NCBI GenBank assembly: GCA_003640385.1
Contig: RCAB01000074.1
Span: 62,001 to 126,000 of the forward strand
Length of the DNA: 64,000 bases
Origin: Setaria digitata
Taxonomy: Eukaryota > Nematoda > Chromadorea > Rhabditida > Setariidae
Reading direction: 5' to 3'
The notes under the pieces were generated by a model. That model was not told the origin of the DNA. It saw only the letters and a program-made list of their open reading frames with translations, and made no database searches. The translations under genes were made by a program, and so were the position numbers. This document shows positions 1-13,000 of this stretch, in pieces; position 1 is the stretch's first letter; each line of letters starts with the position of its first letter.

Positions 1-2
1 AG

Positions 3-3000
3 GAATTCAGATTATCCGGTAGTGAGTTGATTGCTCCCCTGCTTGATGAAATTCCACCTATGTTATCAACGATGGAACATATTAATGAAGTGATATTTGC
101 TAGCGATCGATTAATATCATGTAATGATTTCTATGCGAAGCGAGCGCTTAATTTAACTCTAGAAATTGCAACACATTTGAATGGTATTCGTTTGAAAGAT
201 GTGCAAGAGGTAAGTCTTGTAATATGGAAGATTTTGGAATAGGGCATTTACTTCGAATCTTCCTTTATGATGTAATATCAATTCTGTTACTGTTAGAATC
301 GTTCGGATCCATGTAGCTTTTTTCCAATTTTTAGGGATTCGTTCAAATATCCTGTAATTAAATTAATATATATATATTAGTATATATATATATATGCATT
401 ACTGTTTCCTAATACAAATTAATAACCAAATTTCCTTTTCTTATTTTATATTCCTCTCGATTTCTGTTTCCCTCATTATACCAAAATTTCAGTTAACAGA
501 ATTTGCGAAATGTTGCAACGATCTTATTTGCAAAGAAATCCAATATGAGGGTGACGATTTCGAAAAGGAAAAGCAGCAAGGTCGTTCTTTGAGTGAGCGA
601 CAAAAGGTTTGCATATTTTTTATTTAAAATAATGTCTGATTATATACCAAATGGATGAAATGTATGGAAGAGAACTTGCTTTGTTATAAGGACAAAGTAT
701 AACAGTGCAAGAAGATGCTTTGTATTGAAGAGCATATTTCCACCGTAAAAAATATTTCCCGACATATTTGTTAAAATACAATGGACATACTCCTGGTCTT
801 GCAGTGTTGCTTTAATTATTTTAAAAGACGCTGGCATAGATTGCAACACTGATATAAACGATTTTCAAACCTCCCTTAAATTCATTCACTGTTTTTAGGC
901 GGTTGCACGCTTGTTCAGAGATAGTGCTGCACTTGGTCTGAATAGTCGAAAAGGCTTGAGAGTTAATGCGGAACAGCTAACTGCTGATATTGTTGCTGGA
1001 ATGGCGCAAGGTGATACTATGCTGATGAAGGTTTGTCAAATGACATTTTAAGTTATAAAGAGAAGCTAGAATGGTGAAGGAAGGAGAAAGGTGAGATTTT
1101 GTTTGTGTCAAGTAGTAATGATCTCAGTCTCGGAGAAAATTGGTGTTCCTCTAAGAAAATGCTAAATTCTGTTGGTTTACCTTCGTTATTTTTTTACGCA
1201 TAAAGACACTGCGATTAATGTATTCTTACTCGTACGATTCATTTAGGTAGTGTGTAAACTCTCCATTAATGTAAGCAAGCATAATTTGCTCCGTTTTTTT
1301 TTTTGATAAATTTTAAAAATTTTAATTTACGTATTCTTTTTGTTGTTTATAATTCTATTTATACAGATTTTGGTATCATAATCCAATAAATTATGTGATT
1401 TACAGAAAAGGATTTATTCTTAATATATTTAATGTTTCATTTAGCTCATAAGGCATGGAGGGGCATCACGGAATATTGTACTAAAGAAATTCCACAAGCC
1501 AAGTGGTCAAATTGATGCTAAGACGATAAGCCATTTAAGAGGACTCACAGATTTCATCCTGAATGAGCTGAATTCATACTGTCAGATTATAACATCCGTC
1601 AGAGAAACACTAAAGAAAATGGAAAATGCCAAGAATATGTTGATAAATTATCTGGAAAACATTAAGGTACATATATGTTATCTATGTTCAGAAAAATTTC
1701 TCCGTCTTGAAAAAGACTGGGACTCTTGTTTAACTGAAGTCTGATATCTGATTAACGCTGTTTTTTTCTTTTTGTTTAGGATTTAAAGCAACCTTATTTA
1801 TACGGCCAGCAGTGGCTGGGTCGTCTACAGCGGTCGAAACATTTGATGATGAAATTTGATTCACTTTTGAAATTTATGAGGACGAAACTTGAAAATGCTC
1901 CTGAGAATGATGCGAATTTCGAAGAGAAAGAGGTTTGTATCGTGATTTTGTTTTTGAAAACGCTGTTAGCAGCATTCTGTGTTGTAGAATCATTAAAGAA
2001 ATGGTTACTTCCACGATTGTTGAAAGATCTCGATGTTTAATCGATTTGATCAAATAAAAATAAGGACAAGTTTTCATCAAAATTTTTCTAAATCTTTGCT
2101 CTGTTGAAGTATTTACTTTTTCTCTTTTAATTTTTTAAAGTGTTGCATGTTCATCAATCATATTTCGGATCAGGTTTTTCCAGGTCCTCAGACTCAGTGG
2201 TATTCAGGATACTGAATTATCTCAACTGCATAAGCAGCATCAAAAATATGATATAATACTTGATTCTATTAAAAAAACACAAGATGCAGGAACGGAAATA
2301 CTTGAGGGCATTAAATGCTCGTTGTTTTATTCAGTAAATTGTGAAAATATCACTATTTGGAGAAGGTAAATTGCTCCGCTGCTTTTCTTGGTATTTTTTA
2401 TAACGTGTGAAAGGTGGTTGCTTTTGTTGGTTTTTTTCGGTAGTTGATATTACTAAATTAAACTGAAAATTCGAGCAGTTTAAGGATACTACGTCTTTCC
2501 CGTAGAAAAATTGTTTTGTTTACTGTTGATTTCAATTGGTTTTTTTTTTAGCTCAAACCCATAAAACTTCTATATCAATCAGTTATGGAATCTCTTTTCT
2601 TTAGTTATCAAATTTTCTGTCACTTTTCCAGCCATATTTCAATCATTCCATATGTAGTTATTTGTCATTTGCGTAGAGTATTTAATTTGATCTAATGCTA
2701 GAACCAATTTATTTGGTGCGCATAATTTAGTAGTTGTTCTTGCAGTTCCGACATATCGCATGTCATGAATATTGTGAAGTCGAAAAGCACGGATATAAAG
2801 TCCCAGCTGTCTTCTATTTCAAATATGATGTTTGAAGAAATTGAGGAAGCACTAGGAATATTACACGAAGTATTAGAAGCACTGGCGAATCCACCATCTC
2901 TGTCGGAAACGACTACTGATGTATTATGGGAAGGAACTGAAGTTTTGTTGATTGTATTGCAAAATATTTACAAGCAAACAATGTCAATTGATTTCGATAA

Positions 3001-6000
3001 TTCTCGTTTTATGGATATCCTAAAGCAACTGAACGAGTTATTACGAAATCTAAACTTTGACAGGGTCAGATAATTTAATCTTTTTTTTCTATTAATGACT
3101 GGAAAGTTTGCCTTCATATCTGTTGAAGTGACAGAAGCAAAATATTTCTTGAGTTGTCAGTTTCCGGACGCCGAATTGACAACTCAAGAAGTACTTTACT
3201 ATTTCATTTTAACTTGGCCAACTGGAACCGACCAATTTGTATGATCTCTGATTTTTGATGTGACAAAAACTGTGAAAAAAGCGGAAAAAATATGAAAAAA
3301 CTAAATTGTGTTGAAATAGCACAGCTTTGCTTTGCCCGACTTGCTGCAGAGGGAGAAAGTCCATTTTGTTATTTTGTTAGTCTGCAGTATTGTAACTAGA
3401 CTTTAGAATTAGTCGTTAACTAGAGGTAGAAAAATAAAGTTTTATTCCAGTCAGTTGAAGCAGTTTGGAATTTGTGTTCGGAATTATCTAGAGGCAGGAG
3501 GTCAAAGGAATGTAGCAATCTGGAACAGGTGGTTTCAATAAGCAGCAGTCTTCATGAAATTTTATGTTTCATTTTGGATATGGTTGAAAATTCTGCCGTA
3601 GTGGTAGCCGAATATTATATGCATTTCGAAGCTATGTGTGCTGCACTCCTCGAAAAGGTTTTTTTTTAATTCTTTGTTTGTAAATATAAAAATGATGGCA
3701 TGGTTGCTTGTTTTGGTATAGCGCTGGGAAATGGCTAGATTGGTTGACTTTTAAAACATTTATTTTATGAGATTCATTTAACCATTTATTCATTAGGGGT
3801 ATGTAAATCCGATATCGAAGCACCAGAAAGAAGACGGTGAAAAGAATGGCGGTGAACTACAATCGCTTGACAGTGATATCGCTGGGCTAGGAGATGCCAA
3901 GGGTGAGAAGGATGTTGGTGATAGTATTGATGAAACAGGACAGGTAAATTTTTTTGGAAAGAGAATAATATGTGTTCTCGGGAGCTATTTCTTTGAAATT
4001 GTATTTTTATAAGGTCAAAATATTTCATTTGTGCTGAATATTGGGGTTCGTTGTTTTTAAATTCTCCTTTTTGACTTTTTGGATTTAGTTGTGTTTAATT
4101 TTCGAAATATTTCCTTTTTTTTCAGGTTGAAAGCCTAAGAGGAGAGGAGGAGAATGTCGATGAGGATGTAAGGAAAAATGGAGACGATAATACACCGCTT
4201 GATATAGATGATGATTTTGGTGGTTGTCTGGATGATATTGATTGTGAACAAGGCAGTTGTTACTACCATTATTTATTACTCTTTATTCTAGAGAAAAGTC
4301 TTTACATTGAGAAAGTAGAAAGCAATTTACCCATCCCAATATTGTCCATTTCTATGAGAAAGACTGATTTTTAGATGATGATGATAATGACGGAGATGAA
4401 GATAATGAGCCTGAAGCAGATAAGGAAATGGGGAATGTCAGCCAAAGTGAAGAAGATAAATTGGACCCCGATTTGTGGGATCAGAATGATGACGAAGAAA
4501 AAGAACTTACTGATGGCAGCAAAGGTTTAACACCATGTTTTATTTTTAAATGAGAATGATAGTTTTGAGTGGGGAGAGCAAATTTCTTTTAAGAGAAATC
4601 TACAAAGAATTTAAATACAAAAAAAAAAAATTCTTGTTGTCTCGCTGGAGGCATTGGGTTGAATTATCCAGCTGAGATTGTAACATTCATGTTTTAACAA
4701 ATGGTCAGTACATTTTTGTTGAGTTTATAATCAATTCCAGGTGCCGATAGAAAAACGGATGATATGGTAGCGAATAAAGATGAACAGCGTTCTAAAAATG
4801 GCAATGATAAATATGATAAAACCGATGATGAAGTAAAAAATGCCGATGATGATGATTTGGAGAACGTGGATGAACATGCACCGTTCGACAATGGTCAGGA
4901 CCATGATGATTCTAAACATACCGATGAAGATCTTGATTTAGGAGATAATAATGATGATAACGCAGAGGATGATATAGAGCATAGCATGAACGTTCAGCTA
5001 GATAAAGGTGCAGTACAATCAGATAGTGATGTTGAAGAGGAAACAATAACAGAAATGGCTGGAAAGCATGATGAGCAAGTGCAAGAAAATTTCGTGGTAA
5101 TTATTATTGTGTTTAGAACACGTGAATAGTGTGCTTTAGAAACGAAATTTAATTGATAACAATATTTGCAATCATTTGTGGCATTTTCTGTGATGTTTAT
5201 TCATTACTGTCAAACGGGAATTTCCATTTCCTTGCTCTAAGTTCATATTTGATCCGCTGAGATCTGAAATTTCAAGTGCGAAACAAACAATTTAAGCTTC
5301 AATTCTATCTAGATTTTATTGTCTTTTTTTCAGTTTTTAGCCAGTCATTTGCCAGTTTTTAGGATGAAACAAAAGACTGTGTTATGGAAGAGTTAAAAGG
5401 AGATGAAGATGAAGTTTTCAAAGGTAGTGCTGGTGGGATCAGTGTGGGAGAGACAGAAGATAATAATGATAAAGACGCAAGTTCGGATCCAAACGTCACA
5501 AATGAGAAGAGCAAGAATATGGAAGAGAGGTATGATTATTTTTTAAAAATGACAACGAAATACAACTCGTACATTGTTAGGTGGGACAGATGGAAGTTAT
5601 TTCGTTTGTATTTTCTCAGTGATTCATCGACAGAAACAACAGGCAAGGGAAGGAAAGGTTTCGAGGGAACGGACGACGATGAAGATATGAATGATGTACT
5701 GGAAAATAAAGAGAAAGATGACAGGAAGTGCGAGAGAAAAAAGGAATTGGCTGATGACATTCTTGATATTGTCATGCAAGAAGCTCTTCAGTGTTAGTTG
5801 ATTTCCAGATAATTATGCTTATAATTGTCTTTCTGTCTTTTATTGAAGAATTAAAGAATCGGTTGATCATCTTATCTGTTCATGAATTGCTTTTATTGTA
5901 ACCTAAATTCTTCTGATAGCCAACGGTTTTAGCTGTGGTTTAGTAATGACGTAATTATTTTCATTTTGAAGCCAAAGGTGAACGACAACACGAAGAAAGT

Positions 6001-8235
6001 CATGAATTTGAACATTTCGATGGAAATAGCAGCAGTTTGAATGAACGAATAGTCATCGATAAAAGTTCGGTGGAAGAAGCAAGGAATTCAAAGGAAAATC
6101 GGGATCAGTTGAAGGATTTGAAGAATATAAGTGTAGATGAGGTGAATTATTGTTCTTGTGGAGCACACCCCAAGTTAGAAAAAGTTCTGTCCGAAAGATG
6201 TAGAATTTTATTAAATTTTATGGAAGTTCTCAAGCAACAGACAGCATTATCTAGAATCATTTAGTTTTAATTATTCCTGCAATTTTATATCCGTTTACAA
6301 TGTGACAACATGATGGGGATAGGAAAATGTAGTTATTTTATTTTGCTGCATATCGAACGATTAGTATTATACAGAACAGTGTCGAAATGGTGGAAGGTGA
6401 TAAAGCTGAAAATAGAGATGACCTTAACGAGAGCTATTTCGTCAATACCGCTGTTTCGAGTTCTGGTTTTCAAAGCTCCATAATCCATGCAACAACAGAT
6501 TTCTACCATTTGGTAAATGAAACTTTTTTTTTTTTTTAAACTAAACTAAAACACTGATTTGATCAAATCAGTGGTAGTGTTTGCTCCTTGTGATTTCCGA
6601 AATTTTTGGAATTTCATTTCATTTTGCCCACCTTGCCTTTACTTTTATCCTATCGTGCTTTGTGAAAGGAAAGAAATACAGCAAGTTTTGGGATTGATGA
6701 AGTTGAAGTTGTGTATGTTACGAATAGAATTATTTTTTTTTAATTGCAACAGGGGGAGCAGTCAGGTTCAGTCGTTGCTTTCTTGGATATGGGAGATGTA
6801 GCTTCATCAAGTGTCGATGCCGAAAAGCGATGGAACAGAATTTCTGATTCGATTTCGATTTTAGCAACTGAGCTATCAGAAAATCTGCGGATGATTATTG
6901 AACCAACGGTAGCTTCAAGATTTGAGTAAGTTTTTTTCTTCTTTCAAATAATAAGCTTTTTGTTCAGATACAAGGAATTCACTGTATTCTTTACCCTATC
7001 CTACTTCCCTTGTCGTTTGTTAAAAATAAAGCGCATTTTCAGAGGTGATTATCGAACAGGTAAACGACTCAATATGCGTCGTTTAATTCCGTATATTGCA
7101 AGTGGTTATAGGAAGGATAAGATCTGGTTGCGTCGTACAAAGAAAGCTCAACACAATTACCAAATTCTAATCGCTGTTGATGATTCGGCTTCAATGCACG
7201 ATAATCAGATTAAATTAGTAAGGATTATTAGGACATTAAAGTACGACTTCCTCCCTATTTTTCTATGTTCGGAAAGTTTTTAACTGTCCTAAGAAAGATA
7301 ATGGGCAACGATGTCCATCAGCCAAACGGTGAGGTCTAGAAATCATCGAATTGTAATGACTTTTGTCATTATAATTCTGTATGAGAGTGCTGTTGTGGTT
7401 TTTACTGATAATTAAAATAATTTCATACAGTGAAATTGATTTTTAGAAAAATTCCTTTTCAGAAAGCTTGTCAGAGTGTTGCCATGATTGAAGGTGGATT
7501 AAGAAAACTTGAAATAGGGCAGTTAGCGATTTGCAAGTTTGGTAGCTCGATGAAAATGATTTCCCACTTTGAAGATTATGGTGACAGTGGACTGGGTGGA
7601 AAATTGATAAGCGAATTGAATTTTGATCAAGATCGAACTAACTTGGTGAATTTGCTAAAACATAGTAAAAAGGTTAGAATTTGCAGTTTTTGGAGAAATA
7701 ATGTTATGGTAATGAGTTTAAAACTTTTGGACTTTTGAAATTGGAATTATTCCGATTTGAGGAAATCGATTCTAGATTTTCGAGCAAGCCAGAGGACGCG
7801 AAAAGAATAACCAGATGTTGATCATTGTTTCGGATGGTAGGGGAGTGTTGGCGGATGGTGCTGAGGCGGTCAAGAAAGTTGGTTTAAATTGATTTTATTA
7901 TTTAGAATATGGTTTGTTTTAATACGTGAATCGTTGAAAAATTTAAAATCATCAGCTGTAACGTAGTAAAGTAAAGTTTGAAAAAATTTCAGGCTGTGGC
8001 CAATTTGCATGTCGATCAGGTTACCGTACTTTTTGTAGCAATTGATAACGGCAGGGAGTCAATCCTAGATATGAAAGTGGCCGAATTCATGGAGGATGGA
8101 AATGTGGATCTCATCCCGTACTTACAGAAATTTCCTTTTCCGTTTTATTTAGTTGTTAGGCATATCGCCATGCTGCCTGCTGCAGTTGGTGATGCTGTCA
8201 GGCAATGGTTTGAACTCACCGCGCGTGATTTATGA
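3..8235 (+). CDS. MDN1: Midasin (Rea1/MDN1), C-terminal part, partial gene
   Basis: Midasin is the giant AAA ATPase that removes assembly factors from pre-60S ribosomes in the nucleus. Only the last ~1,288 residues are in the window; the AAA ring lies upstream. Exons: 3-209, 493-606, 899-1030, 1445-1666, 1780-1932, 2184-2365, 2746-3064, 3451-3657, 3797-3943, 4126-4252, 4375-4524, 4741-5096, 5363-5529, 5620-5792, 5972-6141, 6375-6512, 6753-6925, 7043-7217, 7463-7672, 7776-7877, 7993-8235; phases agree throughout. Exons from 4126 to 6141 encode the Asp/Glu-rich tail. Then come the family motif GDYRTGKRLNMRRLIPYIA, the MIDAS box DDSASMHDN (DxSxS), VSDGRG, and the C-terminal PFPFYLVVRHI. The MIDAS domain binds Ytm1 and Rsa4 in known midasins. 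Stop is TGA at 8233-8235. Oddities: a possible GC donor after 4252 and a 90-nt in-frame intron, 5530-5619. Confidence 0.95.
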
Positions 8236-8700
8236 CTTTGCTATTTGCTTCGTTTTTTTTTTTTCCTTTTTTTTTTACTAAAAAAATTATATTTTGATTC
8301 ATAAGGAGTTTTCATCTGAGCAGAAATTTAATGATTTCTTTTCGATTCAAATTCAGAACATAATTTGAATTTCAATGATGAAAGTTCGGAACATGGAAAT
8401 ATGTTTAAAAATAGATATTTGATTACTTGAAGAACTGAAATTTTAAAAAAATCAAGAGCGAAATAGATGTTGAGTAAAGGAATTGATAGTTTTTGTTTCG
8501 ATTTGGAAGTTCGAGAATTCCTAGATTTAAATGAACTACCCCAGATGGTAATAGTTATCCCATAATCTGATTTTCTGGTTTATTAATAAGCTCACGTCAT
8601 CGAATTGCAGGTACTATTGTTATCATGTTGTTGATTTTTTGAAATAAAATATTTCAAATGCTATATTTTGTATTAACTCTCGAAAGAATTGGAAAACAGA
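8236..8700 (+). promoter_or_regulatory. Midasin 3' UTR with poly(A) signal
   Basis: An AATAAA hexamer occurs at 8643-8648, about 410 bases after the midasin stop codon. It is the best candidate cleavage/polyadenylation signal on the plus strand. No transcript evidence is available, so the exact end is inferred. Confidence 0.4.
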
Positions 8701-10067
8701 GTAATGCCAAATTGATCATCAGTAACATATAAGTCAAGTTCACGTGTCGTCAACAATCGTTGTTGAGATAGTTGAATTCCACGAAATTGACGCACTTTTG
8801 AACAGCTGTCCCTTGTACATCATCACGAACATGCTAATTTAACTGTCACGGTTATGTGATTCTGATTTCTTCCGATGTTTCCAGCACACTTTTAATTTAA
8901 TTATGGTATTTAGTGGTATTTTATACCAGATAATATTTTTATATATTTTTGTAATATTTAATAGCGACTGCATCTTTTTATCTTACGTGATGTCTATGGA
9001 TTTCGCAAGAGTTCAAGTCACCAAAGGTTGGGTTTTTCTTTTTTTTTTAGAAAATTTACACTAATAAGTATGCAAGTGTTCATCCCATGCTTTTTTTTTC
9101 ACTTAATATGCAAGTATCCGTCTCACACATTTTCACTTTTTAAAATACAAAATGCTTGTAGTGAGTCTATCCTTGTCGCGTTGGTATTCATTGGGTTAAA
9201 TTCCTGTGGTCTGTTATCTTGCATAATTTTCCGAAACTGGAATTCCTGAAATTTCAATTTTAATTTGGCAGTGGTAATGCAATGAATTGCATTTATGCAT
9301 ACCGAAGTTGCTGTTTGCTTCAAGTTAATGATATCATATCACAACACCATCTGTTAACGGAAAGTATAAATTGTGAACGTGCAAATCAGCATGTGACGTG
9401 TAGTCTTGCATTTTGCAAACAATAATAGCTGTATGCAAATTCCACATCGACAACGACAGCATGCATGTAGGGCTTCTGTAAACGGTTGTATGGAGTGGTG
9501 TAGTGTGTGCAGTGAGGAGAGGTTTACTTCTTGATGGTGGGTTCATTTTGATTCTTTCGTGGATTCTTTCGCTTCAGATTCACAGGTAAGAAGACTGAGG
9601 ACACAATCTGTGGGATTTGCCGAGAATTGAGAGCTTCTTTGACAGTTTTGCCCAGAAGACAAACGTTGCATTTCTTTTTAATGAATAAAGGAAAAATGGT
9701 TCGAGAAACGAATTCGTGACGACCTGTTTCACAGTTTTCAGCGCCATTTGTTTTTAAACTTTCAAAATATTATTTAATATATTTTCCTTGATGGAACTGA
9801 AGGGAAGCGCAGGTTTCTGGTAGGCGTGTGAGCGATATCCAAAAAAAAATCAGTAAGTGAGGAAATATGATTAGTATAGAATTCGATATAAAAGCATACT
9901 ATATTTTAACTGGGTGATCTTTATAATTGAGTTATCCGTCTAATCAGCTAGTTTTGTTGACTTATTCGGATTTTCGATATTTTCTGGGAATTTCTACGGA
10001 TATGAGCGATATGCAAAAAAATAGATGTTATTCCTTTATGTTATTTTTTGAATAGACAACAGGAAGA
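8700..10067. other. Intergenic stretch before the Tudor gene
   Basis: No independent gene is supported here. A possible short 5' exon for the next gene lies at 8990-9026 (ATG TCT ATG GAT ..., donor GT at 9027). It would join in phase to an acceptor ending at 10062. The alternative is a trans-spliced start directly at 10068, after the acceptor-like sequence ending at 10055. Both are possible. Confidence 0.35.
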
Positions 10068-13000
10068 ATGCGTTTTGCTGGTAAATTCTTGGTAGCCGCA
10101 CCACCGGATGGCCGAGCGCTTTGGTTACGACATGATGGCTCTTCAAGTTCGCTATCTTCTTTATCTAAATTTTAAACTTTTTTTGGAATATTTGTTTTCG
10201 TTTTTAGCTTTACCCATACACTTTATATGTTTTACTATTCTTGGGGATTTCACTAATTTCAGGAAAAATTTTGTGTTCCTTCAGTAATAAAGTTCACTAC
10301 TCTAGCAAGTCATACCTGTTTCTGATACAAAAACTCTGAAATATCATTTTCTAACTTCTAGCTTCAAATTATAGTAGATTTTACCTTCAAAACTTCGAAA
10401 GTTTTCTGAATTTTTCCATGTTTCAAAATTCTTTCCTTGAATTTTGAATGTATTTATTCACAGTACATCTGATGGCAAGTACATATTTCATTCCTGCTGG
10501 ATTAGTATTGCCAGTGGATGACTGCTTCGAAGTTCGAGTCCTACGAGTGGATCGAGTAACGAAATGCTTGTATGTGAGACCGATATGTGATGATGACCAA
10601 TATGATGAACTAAAGAGAAACCTTTCCGCTGCAGCAACTGACGATGCTGTAGAATCATCATGTCGTACAGTGTCGCAACCGCTTAGCATGAGTAAGCTTA
10701 ATTATTTATGGTGGCAAATATATAAGCAAGTAGTTTTCAGTGGCTCAGATATCTAGATGATAAAGTCCTCATCTGATATAAGTGAAAACGCATTTTCTAG
10801 TTTCTACGTGACCAATTACTTTTCACATGTATAAAATGTTGTTAGAATACTTTAGAATTTTCTCCTTAAAATGAACAGTCCGTAGATTTTCAGTAAAGCA
10901 TTTTCCCATAATAATAGTATCAATTTAAGGCAATGTGTACATGGTTCGAACAGAGAAAGGATACCTAAGAGGGGTACTGCTAAAAAGGGAAAAAACAATG
11001 ACTTGTTCGGTATAGTTTGACGTATTTACTTACCATTTGATAATTTTTTTTTACTGTTCAGTCTATTATCTGATATTGGTCAGATTATCTAATCCGGAGC
11101 TTGATTTATAAAGTTCTTCTGAAGGAATGCCTTAATACAGCATAAGACTAACTTATTCTTAAAATATTGATCGATAATTGCACAATCCTAAAAATTTTGA
11201 ACTGAAGACGACAGATTATAGCATTGTTCTTCTGCATGATCATAAATGACATTCCTCAAAGGTTTCGGGAGGCTATAAGACCGGCCTGGGTACTAGATCA
11301 ACTTGGTCCGTCATTATTTCAGGAAAATGAATTGAAAGGAAAAAGATAGGTAAAGAACAGCAGAATTAAAAATCTTGTGTTTGAAAAATTATTGTGCTTA
11401 AAGCAAATCTATATTTCAGATGTATGGTATTGATCTTGGAGGGGTGTATGATGTAAGTGTAGATGACGTACGCGAATTATTGCCATCATTACGTGACGTG
11501 CCACCTCTTTGCTTCTGCATTGTCTTGGAGTCCTGTGGTAATACTAAATGCGAAGAGTTTACGTTTTTCGAAGAAGGGACAGTTTACGTCATTAAAATCT
11601 GTAAACGCTTATGCTTCTCATCAGATTGTGATTCTGCTGTGGTCTTCGATTTTATGCTATTCATGTATTTGTCAGTTTTTAAATTTTTTTGTATTTATGA
11701 ATTTTTGGTCTTAGAAATTTTTTATTTAAGGTAATGAATTTCCCTCAAATTACCCTCAACGAGCTAAAGAAATGTACCCACCAGCAATAATGTCACAAAT
11801 GTACGGAAAAAGGCATGGAAAGTTTGACGAAATTACATGTACTATGGTAAAGGAATTAGTTGTATAAACGTTTATTTTTGCACAATAGACGATTTCTTTT
11901 TGGATAATTTCCGATTGCTAAAACTCTATACTTTTTCCTGCAAATAAATTATCAGCGTTGTGGATTCCTTCTGAAATGTTGTGGCCTCTGTTTTTGAGTT
12001 TGTGTTTGCCTAGTAAAATTTGACGGCTTAATACCTTTTTGCAATGGCAAGTAGATTAATATATCAATGATATTGCAGATCCTTGATAAAATCCCAGAAT
12101 CTCGTGGTGCTGCTGATGGAGTCGAATTTCTACGATCCGTCGACTGTAATATAACGTATGCATCGATATTCGCGGAATCAGCTGCTAGCAGAAAGGTTTC
12201 TTCCAGATGTATATCAGTTTTTTTAAAAAATAGCATTTTTCAAACAGGTTTGCAAAGTTCGTATTTTCGGAAGTTGTAGTCATGTTCATATACTTCGAAT
12301 AAAAGTTGTGATAAGACGCCATTTCCCTCTGTATTGTTCAACCGCTTCGTCTCTGACGACCATTTTTTACATGATTATATATTTTATATATATTTTTTAT
12401 TCATTCATTATATGTGTGAATTTATCTTATTTTATTCAGTCGACTAATTAGTTAATTTCTTGCTTATATTTATAGAATTTGCTGGAATGAGGGAGGCAGG
12501 CGCGAAAGTTGCCGGGATTGGGCATTATAGTAGTAGTGCAGATGGTTGTAAGAATAAATACATGATATGTTTCGTTGGTTCAAGTTAGACGGGCATTGGT
12601 TCTGGATTTGCTCAGTAAATTATGTACCTTTCCTTTCTGGGGAACATTACATTTCTTGAAGTCTTTATCTTTTGTTTCTATATTTGATCTTCTATAAAAG
12701 AAAGTTATATTTATTAGTTTCAATCTTTTTTTGCTCTATACTTTAGAATCCTTTTTTTTTCGAAGCTTTCAAGCCTTCAACATCTTTAACCTTACTCATT
12801 TAGCATTTCATTAATTAAAATGCCTTTATTAGTTCTTGTTCTAGAAACGAAAAGTTCATAAATTCTAGTTGAATTTATTCCCTTGCACTATCTCCTGTCA
12901 TGTTTGACAAGCGTTCAACTCTTAATCGCACGTTGAGAGCAACAGCTTAAATGCTGCAAAGTAGTTACAAACAAGCAGTTTATACTTCTTTCAGGGCATT

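Noticed and set aside
12476..12551. Possible extra Tudor-gene exon (FAGMREAGAKVAGIGHY)
   Set aside because: Its frame cannot be joined in phase to 12195 or 12995, whereas direct splicing 12195 to 12995 is phase 0 to 0.
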